A DNA stretch of 64,000 nt from Demequina lignilytica (GTDB lineage Bacteria; Actinomycetota; Actinomycetes; Actinomycetales; Demequinaceae): the NCBI RefSeq assembly GCF_030418305.1, contig NZ_JAUHPX010000001.1, forward strand, positions 372,001-436,000, given 5' to 3'. The translations under genes were made by a program, and so were the position numbers. Under the pieces are notes generated by a model that was not told the origin of the DNA, did not search any database, and saw only the letters and a list, made by a program, of their open reading frames with translations. How positions within the stretch are numbered: the stretch's first letter is position 1; every line of letters starts with the position of its first letter. This document shows, piece by piece, positions 42,801-51,711 of this stretch.

Positions 42801-45800
42801 GGGTCGCCCGAGTACATGGTGACCACGACCGAGACGGTCGCCGTCCCCTCGGTCCAGCCGATCAGCTCGCCGGAGCCGGCGTCGATCGACGCGACGGCGG
42901 GATCCGAGGACAACCACGCGATCCCGGCCACGTCCGAGTCGCCGTCGCCGCCGGTCAGGCGCGCGATCAGCTGCTTCGGGTCGCCTGCGTCGACGGCGAG
43001 CGGCGCGCTGGCACCGCCCTCCTCGAAGACGGTCACGCCGTCCTCGTCCTCGACCCAGAAGAACTCCGACGCCCGGATCGTGTCGGTGACGGTGACGGGG
43101 ATGTCGACGAAGAGGTCGGGGTCCGCGACCGACGCGATGCGCACGCTGGTGGTTCCCGACACCACGTCGGCCAGGGTCGGCACCAGGCGGGAGGCGGTCA
43201 CCAGCCCGTCCTGGGTGACGGTCGCCACCGTGGTGTCGGCCGACGACCACACCACGCCCTGCGACGCGCCGGCGGGGAGGACGCTCGCGCCGAGCTGGAC
43301 GCTCGCCCCGAGCGTGCCGGCCACCGGTATGAGGCGCACGGCCTCCGCGGTCGGGACGATGCTGCGCGGCGCCGGCGCAGCCGCGTAGACGTTGACGTCG
43401 TCGAGCATGGTGGTCCAGGTCATGGCCCCCACCCGGGTGGTCCAGGTCTGGAGCGTGGCCACGTCACCGGTGTAGTCCATGTCCGCGAACGGCACCGTGT
43501 GGGTCGCCGTCAACGTCGGATCCTCGACGCTCGTGATCGTGAGCACGGTGTGCTCGGCCCGGAAGTCGAGCTCCGCGTGGACGTGGTACCAGGTGTGGTT
43601 CACGTCGAAGCCGTCCCCGACCGGCGTGGTGTCGGTAAGCGGCTCGTTCGAGGTCGACGAGGAGGACCGGCCGCCGCTGCTGAACACGAGCTCGGTGCTC
43701 CAGTTGGTCTGGATGCTCAGGTAGCGCTGCTGCGAGCTGTCCGTGATGGTGACGTACGCGCCCTTGGAGCCCTCAGGGGCGCCCACGTTCCAGTCGAAGT
43801 CGATCGCGACGCGGTCGTTGACCATCGGCTCGCTGAACGCCTTCTGAAGTCCGCGTCCACCCGAGCCGGAGCCCGTGGCGACCAGCACCTGATCGCCGTC
43901 GACGGACTGCACCGAGGCGGTCATGTAGCCGCCGTAGCCGGGGATGGCGCCGGTCCCCCACGCATCGCCGATCGCGATGTTCTCGAAGCTGTCGCTCGAG
44001 GTCGGGACGTAGACCGGCACGGTCACGGCGTGCTCCCCGCCGGCGGTGGTCGCGGTGATGCGCGCGACGCCGGGCGAGACGGGCGTGACGATGCCGAACG
44101 AGTTGACCCTCGCGACCGTCACGTCGTCGGAGGTCCACGACACGGCGTCGTCGGTCGCATCCGCGGGAGAGACGGTGGCGTGCAGGGTCACGGTCGGCAC
44201 CGGGCCCGCGGGCGCGTACGTGGAGAACGCGTCCGCGCGGAACCAGTGCTCGTCGACGTCGAGCTCGAGCCCGCTGACCGGGACGGCATCCGCCTGCACG
44301 GTGACGACGGCGCTGGCCGTGAACGCGCCGTCGTCGGTCGTGACGGTCACCGTCGCCTGCCCGAGCGCGACGCCGGTCACCGCGCCGGTGGCGTCGACCG
44401 TCGCGACGGAGTCGTCCGACGTGGTCCAGGTCACCGCGGTGTTCGCGGTGTCCTCCGGCAGCACCAGGGCACGGAGGTCCTTGGTGGTGCCGAGCTGCAG
44501 CGTCATGGACTCGCGGTCGAGGATGACCCCGGTCGCGCGGACCGGGACCACGTGGATCAGCGCCTCCGCGAAGACCATCGGGTCGTCCTCGGCGTAGGCA
44601 CGGATCAGCACGTCGCCCTCGGCGAGCGCCGTGACCAGGCCGTCGCTGTCGACGGTCGCGATGGACTCGTCGGCGCTGGACCAGCCCAGGTGGTAGAAGC
44701 TCGCGTCCGAGGGCAGCACGGTGGCGGCGAGCTGGAGCTCGCGTCCGGTGTCCAGGGTCGCCTCGGTCGTGTCGAGCTCGACCGCCGCGACGGCGACCCT
44801 GGTCGCGTCGACGGTGAAGGAGAGCGTGGCCGCTCCGTCGAGGGAGGTCGCCGTGACGGTGGTGCTGCCCGCCGCGTGGATGTCGAGCTGCACCAGCGAG
44901 GCGTCGTCGGTGCGCTGGGCCATGCGGCCGGGCTCGGTCTGATGGGTCTCGCCGAAGAACGAGGCGACGGCCGGGTCGGAGGACGTGTAGACCACGCCCT
45001 GGCGTGAGGCGTCCCCGAGCGACGCGGAGAGGTCGAGGGCCTCCTTGACCGCCGTGGTCACGGTGGCACCGTCGGTGACCGGAGCGCCGTCGACGGTGAT
45101 CACCAGCTCGCTCGCGGTCACCGGGTTCGGGACGGTCACGACGGCGGTCGCGCTGTGTCCCGCCGCATCGGTCGCCGTCACGGTCGCGGTACCGGGGGCC
45201 ACGCCCACGACGAAGCCCTCATGCGTGACCGCGGCGACCGTCGCATCGTCCGTCGCATAGGTCACCCCGCTGTCGGTGAGCACCGTGTCCGACGGCGCGA
45301 CCACCGGCATGAGCCGCTGCTTGGCGCCCTGCTCCACGGTGATCGCGGTCTCGACCAGGGAGATGCCGGTGGGCTCGACCGGGTCGACGGAGTAGATCCC
45401 GTCCGCGTAGCCGTTGTCGTAGCCGAGCGGGGTGGAGACGTCCGCATCCTTCTGCTTGGGCACGCCGCGGATCAGATACGCGTAGAGGCTGTCCATGGCG
45501 TCGCCGGACTTGCCGGGCTGGGCGCTGCCCATCTCCTTGATCGAGACGTCTCCGTTGTTGAACAGGATGCGGTTGTTGACGTCGGCGGTGCCGCCGTCGC
45601 TGGACCCGACGCCCGGCGTCGGGATCCACACTGCCTCCCAGTAGTAGAAGCCGCGCTTCTGACCGTACGGGTTCGGGTAGTCGAGCGGCGCCTGCATGTA
45701 GTCGAGCAGCCAGTTGTACTGGCCGTTCGGGCTGTTGCGGTAGTACGTCGACTGGCCCAGCTGGGTGGTCTGCTGGTCGTGGGTCGGCTTGTAGCGGGTG

Positions 45801-47719
45801 AAGCTGAAGCCAGCCTCGACGTCGATGTACTCGCGGTAGCGGCGGTCGGGGTCCGCGTTGATCGCCTCGCCCAGCTCGATGATGTTGCCGCTGGAGCGCC
45901 CTCCGTAGAGGGAGTACGCCTCGCCGTCGTACTGCGCACCCGCCGCGGTGAGCCCGTCGAAGAAGTTGGCGCTCGCGCCCGTGTCGTAGCCGTTGTTGGT
46001 GTGGATCGACGTCGCGACCTCCGGGGCGACGTCCTGGATCGCCTGGTGAGCGGCGGTGATGATCGCCGCGTGGCCAGTCGACGTCGCGCCGCGCCCGGCG
46101 GGCCAGAGCAGGCCGCCGTTCTGCTCGTTGCCGATCTTCACCCCGGCGATCTCGACGTCGTGAGCGACCAGGTCCGTCATGAAGTCATGGACGTAGTGGT
46201 AGACGACTGCCTTCAGGTGGTCCAGGTCGCTGTCCGTGCGGGTACCGTCGTAGTCGACGTTGGTCCAGATCGCCGGCGTGTACGCCTTCGCGGCGCTCAC
46301 CCACGCATCGCTGAAGTGGAAGCTCGGGTGGATGCTCATGCCGAGCGCGGCCGCGCGCACCGCGAGCTCCTGGGTGTGCTCCTCGTCCCAGTAGCCCCCC
46401 TGGATCATGCGCTTGGGGTAGGGCTGCCCGTCGGGTCCCGTCCAGCTCTGGAACACCGGGAGCAGGGTGTCGTAGCTCACGATCTGCTCGCCCGCCTGGA
46501 CGAACACCATGCTGGTGATCGAGTTGACGCCGCGGTTCGCCATGATGCGCAGCGCATCCTGCTGGACTCCGTTGGCGAAGTACTTGCCTCCCAGGTCCTC
46601 CTCGGCCTGGAGGAAAGAGGTGTCGGCGCCCTTGACCTCGTTCTCGTCGTCGAGCTCGAAGAGGTCGAAGGAGTCGACGTACGCGGAGTCCGCGCCGTTG
46701 CCGGTCCAGGCGTCCGCGGGGACCGGTCCATCGGCCGTGTGCACGGTGACCGAGTCGACGTAGGCGGCGTCGTACACCGTGTTGGCGTACAGCTCGACCT
46801 CGTGGTCGTCGGGGCCCGTGACGAACGTCGCGGTCACGAGCCCGTAGCCGACGGTTCCGGACGGCGCCTGCCGCAGCACCGTTCCGTCGGAGCTGCGCAC
46901 GCCGAGGTTCACACGGTCGCCCAGGGAGGTGCGGTCCACGTACTCGCCGTCGCGGCCGCGCCAGCTCTCGTGTCCGGTGGTCTCGAAGGTGTCCTCGACA
47001 TCTACCTTGGCGCGCATGGTCACCGCGTAGCGCGTGCTCGGCTCCACCGCGACCGTCTGCGTGATCTCGGCGCCGTCCTCGAGGCGGACGGCGGCGTCGC
47101 CCGTGTCCGCCCCGGTGGTGACCACCGAGGCCGGACCCGAGACGGCCCATCCCTCCAGCCCGTCCTCGAAGCCCCAGTTGGAGAGGGACGCGTCCGCGGA
47201 GTCGAGCCGCAGCACCACGTCATCGACGTCGATCGCCCCGGCACCCGCGGTGACCGTGACGGTCGCCTCGCCGTTGTACACGAGCACGTTGCGATGAGCC
47301 GCGCGGGCCCATGCGGAGCCGCTGCCCGCCACCGCGCCGTCGATCAGGAGCACCGCGTCCGGCCCGCCCGTGCCCGACACCGTGATCTTCGCGTTGTTGT
47401 CGCTCGTCGCACCGCGCAGGTGGGCGTCGAGCGTGTAGCTGCCCTGGCTCAGGCCCGTGAACGTCGCCGTGATGGTCGAGCCGGCGGGAAGCGCCGCGTA
47501 GGCTCCCCCATCCTGGCCGCCCGCGGAAGCGGCCGCGGCACCTCCGGTGGCGTCCCAACCCGACAGGCCTGCCTCGAAGTCGGTGCTGACCGTCGGCGAG
47601 CCCCCCGTGGGCACCTCCGCCGCGTGCGCCGCCGGGGCCACGGCCACCGATGTGAGGGCGACCGCCGCGAAGGCGACCGCGCCGATGAACCTGTGTCGGA
47701 GGTCTCCGTCGACCCGCAT
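39842..47719 (-). CDS. Giant secreted GH53 endo-beta-1,4-galactanase with Ig-like, LamG-like, CBM-like and FIVAR domains
   Basis: Hydrolyses beta-1,4-galactan side chains of pectin. The 2,625-residue protein has an N-terminal signal peptide ending near VAPAAHAAE. Two galactan-binding-like modules (about residues 45-350; GWDATGG..., NWGFEDGLEGWAVSG) precede the GH53 barrel (about 370-780): FLQAEEDLGGKYFANG, the acid/base Glu in VKIGNEQNGG (about residue 532) and the probable nucleophile region DVEAGFSF (about 637). Bacterial Ig-like Big_2 repeats, a LamG-like domain (about 1243-1445), two copies of a 233-residue Ig-plus-CBM unit (1657-1886, 1890-2119), a FIVAR region and two C-terminal Ig-like domains follow. 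GAGG precedes ATG 47719. No LPXTG, so it should be secreted. A LacI gene and an operator sit upstream. Confidence 0.9.
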   Translation of the reverse strand: MRVDGDLRHRFIGAVAFAAVALTSVAVAPAAHAAEVPTGGSPTVSTDFEAGLSGWDATGGAAAASAGGQDGGAYAALPAGSTITATFTGLSQGSYTLDAHLRGATSDNNAKITVSGTGGPDAVLLIDGAVAGSGSAWARAAHRNVLVYNGEATVTVTAGAGAIDVDDVVLRLDSADASLSNWGFEDGLEGWAVSGPASVVTTGADTGDAAVRLEDGAEITQTVAVEPSTRYAVTMRAKVDVEDTFETTGHESWRGRDGEYVDRTSLGDRVNLGVRSSDGTVLRQAPSGTVGYGLVTATFVTGPDDHEVELYANTVYDAAYVDSVTVHTADGPVPADAWTGNGADSAYVDSFDLFELDDENEVKGADTSFLQAEEDLGGKYFANGVQQDALRIMANRGVNSITSMVFVQAGEQIVSYDTLLPVFQSWTGPDGQPYPKRMIQGGYWDEEHTQELAVRAAALGMSIHPSFHFSDAWVSAAKAYTPAIWTNVDYDGTRTDSDLDHLKAVVYHYVHDFMTDLVAHDVEIAGVKIGNEQNGGLLWPAGRGATSTGHAAIITAAHQAIQDVAPEVATSIHTNNGYDTGASANFFDGLTAAGAQYDGEAYSLYGGRSSGNIIELGEAINADPDRRYREYIDVEAGFSFTRYKPTHDQQTTQLGQSTYYRNSPNGQYNWLLDYMQAPLDYPNPYGQKRGFYYWEAVWIPTPGVGSSDGGTADVNNRILFNNGDVSIKEMGSAQPGKSGDAMDSLYAYLIRGVPKQKDADVSTPLGYDNGYADGIYSVDPVEPTGISLVETAITVEQGAKQRLMPVVAPSDTVLTDSGVTYATDDATVAAVTHEGFVVGVAPGTATVTATDAAGHSATAVVTVPNPVTASELVITVDGAPVTDGATVTTAVKEALDLSASLGDASRQGVVYTSSDPAVASFFGETHQTEPGRMAQRTDDASLVQLDIHAAGSTTVTATSLDGAATLSFTVDATRVAVAAVELDTTEATLDTGRELQLAATVLPSDASFYHLGWSSADESIATVDSDGLVTALAEGDVLIRAYAEDDPMVFAEALIHVVPVRATGVILDRESMTLQLGTTKDLRALVLPEDTANTAVTWTTSDDSVATVDATGAVTGVALGQATVTVTTDDGAFTASAVVTVQADAVPVSGLELDVDEHWFRADAFSTYAPAGPVPTVTLHATVSPADATDDAVSWTSDDVTVARVNSFGIVTPVSPGVARITATTAGGEHAVTVPVYVPTSSDSFENIAIGDAWGTGAIPGYGGYMTASVQSVDGDQVLVATGSGSGGRGLQKAFSEPMVNDRVAIDFDWNVGAPEGSKGAYVTITDSSQQRYLSIQTNWSTELVFSSGGRSSSSTSNEPLTDTTPVGDGFDVNHTWYHVHAELDFRAEHTVLTITSVEDPTLTATHTVPFADMDYTGDVATLQTWTTRVGAMTWTTMLDDVNVYAAAPAPRSIVPTAEAVRLIPVAGTLGASVQLGASVLPAGASQGVVWSSADTTVATVTQDGLVTASRLVPTLADVVSGTTSVRIASVADPDLFVDIPVTVTDTIRASEFFWVEDEDGVTVFEEGGASAPLAVDAGDPKQLIARLTGGDGDSDVAGIAWLSSDPAVASIDAGSGELIGWTEGTATVSVVVTMYSGDPKTADITVEVTGNAVVARSIAVTSPPVSAEVVAGADLDLTGLEVTASMSDGSSQVLDASEYEVVGFDAWTVGAQEVTVALVADPSLTASFDVTVVDQSLPTGNLLVNGSFEDRLAGWDVTWNKPQGSVAIRTTGGFESPTYLNVWSSGSMDFLLEQGVRVMPGWYTLSGSFRGDANLTQDITLSLADSSGEVASSVSVETVGKDVWLHPVTSPVYLDGGTITAALRYIQGAGQWSVVDNLILTRVAPVEAESIAVTSPPVSAEVVAGADLDLTGLEVTASMSDGSSQVLDASEYEVVGFDAWTVGAQEVTVALVADPSLTASFDVTVVDQSLPTGNLLVNGSFEDRLAGWDVTWNKPQGSVAIRTTGGFESPTYLNVWSSGSMDFLLEQGVRVMPGWYTLSGSFRGDANLTQDITLSLADSSGEVASSVSVETVGKDVWLHPVTSPVYLDGGTITAALRYIQGAGQWSVVDNLILTRVAPPDPATALDAIDRGDAVTREAYSPASIAALDEALHTAREVVGEVSSTQEELDAAAAAVDQAIGALVEIGYLPLADYRIAVLAGDLPELPETLDLLSISDQVMAEAVVWEEPAAEAFDTPYAVVAVHGAAGAVDVVLNVEVIPAGLTYLVDAGTAGSPVYDAVAPLAALRNAVADGVVDADQDEPWGLATAIGDGGAVVRTVAEGSFDKSLTAWENPDGAIEYRFWLPAGSYEVTAGFGIVDGATALTAAVTHEGVTDAADVVELDADSPSGQATVAFSTYRDSIVTITATGATGASSLSWIGIVDTTEPPVPGAATAAPGAGTLADDNGWDTGLEDGEFTVTWDLWWGQNATSVALYQDGVLVGAVALEDVTPTAQRAEFAIAGLANGTYEYVAVARNAMGVTESAPLEVTVTDATPGVGRLTHDNQDKDGDYTVTFTLGWGTNGTAYRLYEDGVLIDEQSLVAATPGAQTASTVIAGAAVGKHTYVAELVNSAGTTATKPITVTVR
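41363..42050 (-). repeat. Second (C-terminal) copy of an exact 688-bp tandem repeat in the GH53 gene
   Basis: Appears identical to 42062-42749 base for base in my line-by-line comparison, with an 11-bp gap between copies and a period of 699 bp (233 codons). It encodes one Ig-like domain (SIAVTSPPVSAEVVAGADLD...) and one beta-sandwich carbohydrate-binding-like domain (NGSFEDRLAGWDVTWNKPQG...). Confidence 0.9.
42062..42749 (-). repeat. First (N-terminal) copy of the exact 688-bp tandem repeat in the GH53 gene
   Basis: Partner of 41363-42050. Third-position bases are unchanged, which means a recent duplication or ongoing gene conversion. In-frame with the partner, so the protein gains 233 residues per copy. 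Confidence 0.9.
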
Positions 47720-47811
47720 GTTCCACCTCATCGTGTTGCCGAGAACGACGTCGCGCGCGACGCGTCGCCCGTGACTGCGGCCAGCATCCCCGACGCGCGC
47801 GACGATGTCAA

Positions 47812-47823
47812 GAAACCGGTTAC
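47812..47823. promoter_or_regulatory. LacI-type operator upstream of the GH53 gene
   Basis: GAAACCGGTTAC is centred on the perfect palindrome AACCGGTT (47814-47821), 93 bp upstream of the galactanase start and 89 bp downstream of the LacI stop. Candidate site for the LacI protein encoded at 47913. Confidence 0.55.
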
Positions 47824-47912
47824 TCAGCACGCACGCGCACGCACAGGTGGCCGCACCGCGGGGCGACCCAGGGGCCCGCGGGGGGGCGTTCGCGGACGAG
47901 CGAGGCGACGGG

Positions 47913-48929
47913 TCAGGCCACGGGATCGACGCTCGCCCGAGGCACGAGCACGGGGGCGAAGACGCGCGGCCCGTCCTCCTCCTCGCCCTTCATCCGCGCC
48001 TCGAGGGCCCGCCAGGCGGTCTCCCCGACCTCCTCCAGATCGACGCTCATGGTGGTGAGCGCGGGCGAGGACAGACGCGCGAACGGGATGTCGTCGAAGC
48101 CCACCACCGAGAGGTCGCGCGGCACCCGCACCCCGCGGTCCCGCGCCGCCTCGAGCACCCCCAGCGCGACCAGGTCGTTGAAGCCGATGATCGCCGTGGA
48201 TCCTGTCGCGCGCGCTTGGTCGAAGACGGCGTGGCCCTCGTCGATCGTCGATCCGCACGGGAGCCGCACCAGCTCGACCTCCGGGTGCTCCTCCCCGATC
48301 GCCGTCAGGCCCCTCAGCCGCGCCGCCTGGGCGTTGGATCCGACGGGGCCGTCGAGATGGACGATGCGGCGGTGGCCGAGGCCGATCAGGTGCCGGCACA
48401 TCTCGGCGACACCGGCGCCCGAGTCCACGACGACGCGCGGGGCGTCCACCGGCTCGTCACGGTTGACGAGCGCGATGGGCTGCACCCGGGGCAGCAGCGC
48501 CGCGAGGGTGTCCGCATTCATGCGCGGCGAGCAGACGATCACCGCGTCCGTGCGCCGTCGCACGTCCTCGATGAGCGCGGGCTCGTCATCGGGCGTCTCG
48601 GCCGAGTCCGCGACCAGCACCCGGTATCCCGCCGCGGCGGCGGACCGGTTCACGCCGTGGAGGATCTGCTGGAAGCTCGGGTTCCCCAGATCCGGGACGA
48701 TCACTCCGACGGTCGAGGTCCTGCCGAGCGACAACGACTGCGCCACGCGGCTCGGCTTGTATCCGAGCTCGTCGACCACGCGGCGCACACGCTCGGCGAT
48801 CGCCGCGTCGACGGTGGGCCGGCCGTTCATGACGCGCGAGACCGTCGCCCGCGAGACGCCCGCGGCCTGCGCGACGTCGGTGATCGTCGCGCCGCTGCTC
48901 GGGCGCATCCGCCCGGGCCGTCGTGTCAT
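47913..48929 (-). CDS. LacI family regulator, probable repressor of the galactanase gene
   Basis: A 338-residue LacI repressor. Helix-turn-helix TITDVAQAAGVSRATVSRVM (about residues 14-33), hinge KPSRVAQSLSLGRTSTVGV, and the core with VIVPDLGNPSFQQILHGVNR, IIGFNDLVALGVLEAARDRG and LSVVGFDDIPFARLSSPALT. The ATG at 48929 is preceded by GCGGAG; an ATG at 48953 is also in frame. It is the last gene before the GH53 gene on the same strand (190-bp gap). Effector is likely a galactose or galacto-oligosaccharide (inference). Similar in sequence to the LacI proteins at 50718 and 62684. Confidence 0.9.
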   Translation of the reverse strand: MTRRPGRMRPSSGATITDVAQAAGVSRATVSRVMNGRPTVDAAIAERVRRVVDELGYKPSRVAQSLSLGRTSTVGVIVPDLGNPSFQQILHGVNRSAAAAGYRVLVADSAETPDDEPALIEDVRRRTDAVIVCSPRMNADTLAALLPRVQPIALVNRDEPVDAPRVVVDSGAGVAEMCRHLIGLGHRRIVHLDGPVGSNAQAARLRGLTAIGEEHPEVELVRLPCGSTIDEGHAVFDQARATGSTAIIGFNDLVALGVLEAARDRGVRVPRDLSVVGFDDIPFARLSSPALTTMSVDLEEVGETAWRALEARMKGEEEDGPRVFAPVLVPRASVDPVA

Positions 48930-49024
48930 GCGCTCCGCGGCTCCCCCGGTCATGGGACGCGTGTCGGCGCCCCGCTGCTCGGACTATACCGGTGCCCTCC
49001 GGAGCTCCGACCGGAGCGCTCGCC

Positions 49025-50476
49025 CTACAGCGCCTCGCCCAGGTCCAGACCCGAGATGTCGACCGCCTGCCCCGTCTCGAGCGAGATGTTGCCGGCGATG
49101 CCGACCGCCACCGCACGAAGGCCGTCGCGGTATCCGGCGGCCCGGCCGAGCGGGTCCTCGCCCACCCGCAGGTGACGCCGGAAGACGTCCGTCAGCAGGA
49201 TGGCGTCGCCGCCTCCGTGTCCGCCCTGGCCCTCGGGGATCGGGACCTCCTCGGCGGCCTCCCAGTGGCGCTGGACCAGCAGACGCTCACCCTCGGGCCG
49301 CAGCTCGGACGCACCGAGCGCGTCGGGCGTGGCGGAGGGGTCGAGCACCGCACGGCCGCTCTCATCGCGGACCACGGCGCCACGCTCGGTCACCTCGAGC
49401 TCCGCGCGGCCCTCGGTGCCGTTCACGGTGACGCGATAGCCCTCCCACGGGCTGTGGGCGTTGAGCGAGTACGTCATGACCGCGCCGCCGCGGTAGTCGA
49501 CCACGACCGCGAGGTTGTCCTCGATCGTGATGCCCTCCGCGAACGGGTCGCCGTCCCGGCGGTAGCCGTCGTACCGCTCCGGCTCGAGGTAGAGGGCCGC
49601 CAGCCGGGGGTCGTCGTGCAGGTCGAGCGAGAACGGGTCGTCACCCGCGCCGGTCCCGCGCTCCGGACGCGGCCACAGCCCGCGGGCGCGGGCGTTCTCG
49701 GCGCCGTAGAACTTCAAGCCACCGCGCGCATAGACGCGCGTCGGGACGTCGCCGAGCCAGTAGTTGACCAGGTCGAAGTGGTGGCTCGACTTGTGGATGA
49801 GCAGCCCTCCCGAGCTCTCCTTCTGGCGATGCCAGCGCCGGAAGTAGTCCGCGCCGTGAACGGTGTCGAGCGCCCACTCGAAGTGCACCGAGGTGACCGT
49901 GCCGATCCTCCCGGAGCGGATCACCTCCCGCAGCGACGAGTTGCGGGGCGCGTACCGGTAGTTGAAGGTCATGACGATGTCGCGACCGGTGTCCGCGATC
50001 GCGCTCGTGATGACGCGGCACCCCTCCTCGGTGGTGGTGAGCGGCTTCTCGACCACCACGTCGGCGCCGGCGCGCAGCGCCCGATCGATCAGCTCCGCGT
50101 GGGTCGAGTCGATGGTGGTCACGATGACGACGTCGACGGCGCACTCGGCGATCATCCGCTCGAGGCCGTCCGCATCGTATCGAGGCAGGCCGGCGGTGCC
50201 GTCGAGGTCGCGCGCCCGGCCCACGTAGCCGTCGTAGTAGTCGATGCGACCGGGATTGCGATCGAGCCAGGCCACGATCTCGCCGACGTCGCCGTGGGGT
50301 CCGTTGAGCGCGTCGACATACATGCCGGCGCGATGACCGGTGCCCACCACCGCGTACCGCACCCGGGGCGCGCCGGGCTCGGGGTCGACCAGCTGGGGCA
50401 TGACGAGCGGGCTCGGCCCGCCGGCGCCCGCCCGGCTCGGGGGTGCGGTGGGGTTCTGATCGATCACATCGGTCAC
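49025..50476 (-). CDS. Gfo/Idh/MocA family oxidoreductase
   Basis: NAD(P)-dependent sugar oxidoreductase of 483 residues. Rossmann fold near residue 40-60 (RYAVVGTGHRAGMYVDALNG), EKPL motif VVEKPLTTTEEG at about 135-146, and C-terminal alpha/beta domain with HHFDLVNYWLGD (His region) at about 245. Family members include inositol dehydrogenase, glucose-fructose oxidoreductase and uronate-linked dehydrogenases; a uronate or ketouronate substrate is suggested by location but not by motif. A long acidic insert near residue 275-320 is unusual. GTG start at 50476. Divergent from the LacI-uxaA pair; both are preceded by TGAA..TTCA operators. Confidence 0.88.
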   Translation of the reverse strand: MTDVIDQNPTAPPSRAGAGGPSPLVMPQLVDPEPGAPRVRYAVVGTGHRAGMYVDALNGPHGDVGEIVAWLDRNPGRIDYYDGYVGRARDLDGTAGLPRYDADGLERMIAECAVDVVIVTTIDSTHAELIDRALRAGADVVVEKPLTTTEEGCRVITSAIADTGRDIVMTFNYRYAPRNSSLREVIRSGRIGTVTSVHFEWALDTVHGADYFRRWHRQKESSGGLLIHKSSHHFDLVNYWLGDVPTRVYARGGLKFYGAENARARGLWPRPERGTGAGDDPFSLDLHDDPRLAALYLEPERYDGYRRDGDPFAEGITIEDNLAVVVDYRGGAVMTYSLNAHSPWEGYRVTVNGTEGRAELEVTERGAVVRDESGRAVLDPSATPDALGASELRPEGERLLVQRHWEAAEEVPIPEGQGGHGGGDAILLTDVFRRHLRVGEDPLGRAAGYRDGLRAVAVGIAGNISLETGQAVDISGLDLGEAL

Positions 50477-50539
50477 TGCGTGCGTCCGTTCTCCGCGAGG
50501 TCCGCGCAGCGTCCTCGCTGCGAGACGTGAGGCCTGTCA

Positions 50540-50553
50540 TGAATGCGCTTTCA
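50540..50553. promoter_or_regulatory. LacI-type operator before the Gfo/Idh gene
   Basis: TGAATGCGCTTTCA. On the other strand it reads TGAAAGCGCATTCA, which differs at one base from the site at 50676. 63 bp upstream of the Gfo/Idh start. Confidence 0.7.
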
Positions 50554-50593
50554 CGCGACGATCCCACTATGCCACGCCGCCCTCACAAGGGCA

Positions 50594-50607
50594 AGTGATC
50601 GGTCACT
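50594..50607. promoter_or_regulatory. Inverted repeat of unknown regulator in the divergent promoter
   Basis: AGTGA-TCGG-TCACT, perfect 5-bp arms, midway between the two LacI operators. Different sequence from them, so a second regulator may bind. Confidence 0.45.
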
Positions 50608-50675
50608 ACTGCGGAACGAAACGCTGTCCCGCCACCGCTGCCCCACTGGCGACATCCGGACTTCTCATGCCACAA

Positions 50676-50689
50676 TGAAACCGCATTCA
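50676..50689. promoter_or_regulatory. LacI-type operator before the LacI-uxaA genes
   Basis: TGAAACCGCATTCA, 28 bp upstream of the LacI start. Matches the 50540 site at 13 of 14 bases when that one is read on the other strand, giving consensus TGAAASCGCATTCA. Confidence 0.72.
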
Positions 50690-50717
50690 TTCCTTTCCCC
50701 GACGTTGAGGAGCTTCC

Positions 50718-51695
50718 ATGGCGACGCTGAGAGACGTGGCCCAGGCCGCGGGCGTGTCCCCCGCCACGGCATCGCGCGCCCTGAGCGCGCCTGACTCCGT
50801 GTCGAGCGGGCGACGCTTCAAGGTGCTCGAGGCCGCGCAGAGGCTCGGCTACCAGCCCAACCGCTCCGCGCAGGCGCTCGCGTCGGGACGGAACCGACAC
50901 CTCGGCCTGGTCCTCCCGGACCTCGCCAACCCGTACTTCGCCACCATCGCCAAGGGGGTCCAGCTCGAGGCGCGCGAGTCGTCGAACGCGGTGCTGGTCG
51001 CGGACACCGACGAGGATCCTCGTCGCGAGCACGACGTGGTCAGGGAGCTGCAGACCCGCGTCGACGGTGTGGTGCTCTGCTCCCCGCGCATGCCCGAGGA
51101 GCAGATCCTCGAGTGCGCCGCCCGCGGCCCGCTGGTCCTGGTGAACCGCGAGATCGAGGGCATCCCCTCCGTCACCTTCGACGTCGCGAGCGGAATGCGG
51201 CAGACGCTGCTCCACCTGCGCGCGCTCGACCACCGCACCATCGCCTACGTGGGCGGCCCGGAGACCTCCTGGTCCGACCGGCATCGCCGCCGGGGCCTCG
51301 ACTCGGTCGCCGGCATCACGGTGATCGACCTGGGACCGCATCGTCCCGTGCACGCCGGGGGCTTCGCCGCCGCCGATCTCGCGCTCGAGACGGGCGCCAC
51401 CGCGGTCGTGTGCTTCAACGATCTCGTCGCGCTCGGGGTCGTGAGCCGGCTCCAGTCGCGGGGCGTGGCCATCCCGTCGGGGATGAACGTGGTCGGCTTC
51501 GACAACATCCCCGGCTCGACCTACGTGACACCCGCGCTCACCACCGTCGCCGTGCCCCTGCAGCGCGCCGGCCGCGAGGCCGCCATGCTCCTCGACCCGT
51601 CGCTCAGCCCCGCGGACGCGGCCCCCGCCCAGCTGCGGCTGGACGTCGAGCTGATCATCCGCGAGTCGACCGCCCCGCTCACCCCCGCCCCCTGA
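50718..51695 (+). CDS. LacI family regulator of the UxaA gene
   Basis: A 325-residue LacI repressor. Helix-turn-helix LRDVAQAAGVSPATASRALS (residues about 4-23), hinge QPNRSAQALASGRNRHLGLV, core with PDLANPYFATIAKGVQ, VVCFNDLVALGVVSRLQSRG and MNVVGFDNIPGSTYVTPALT. It lies 16 bp before the altronate-dehydratase-type gene and is transcribed with it. Likely effector is a uronate or KDG (inference). The operator at 50676 implies auto-regulation. Confidence 0.92.
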   Translation: MATLRDVAQAAGVSPATASRALSAPDSVSSGRRFKVLEAAQRLGYQPNRSAQALASGRNRHLGLVLPDLANPYFATIAKGVQLEARESSNAVLVADTDEDPRREHDVVRELQTRVDGVVLCSPRMPEEQILECAARGPLVLVNREIEGIPSVTFDVASGMRQTLLHLRALDHRTIAYVGGPETSWSDRHRRRGLDSVAGITVIDLGPHRPVHAGGFAAADLALETGATAVVCFNDLVALGVVSRLQSRGVAIPSGMNVVGFDNIPGSTYVTPALTTVAVPLQRAGREAAMLLDPSLSPADAAPAQLRLDVELIIRESTAPLTPAP

Positions 51696-51711
51696 AATCA
51701 CAAGGACGCTC

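Noticed and set aside
39914..45007. A 1,697-codon open frame on the plus strand, antisense to the galactanase gene
   Set aside because: It lies opposite a gene with clear GH53 and Ig-like domains, lacks recognisable motifs and is Arg/His/Asp-rich as expected of a GC-rich shadow frame.
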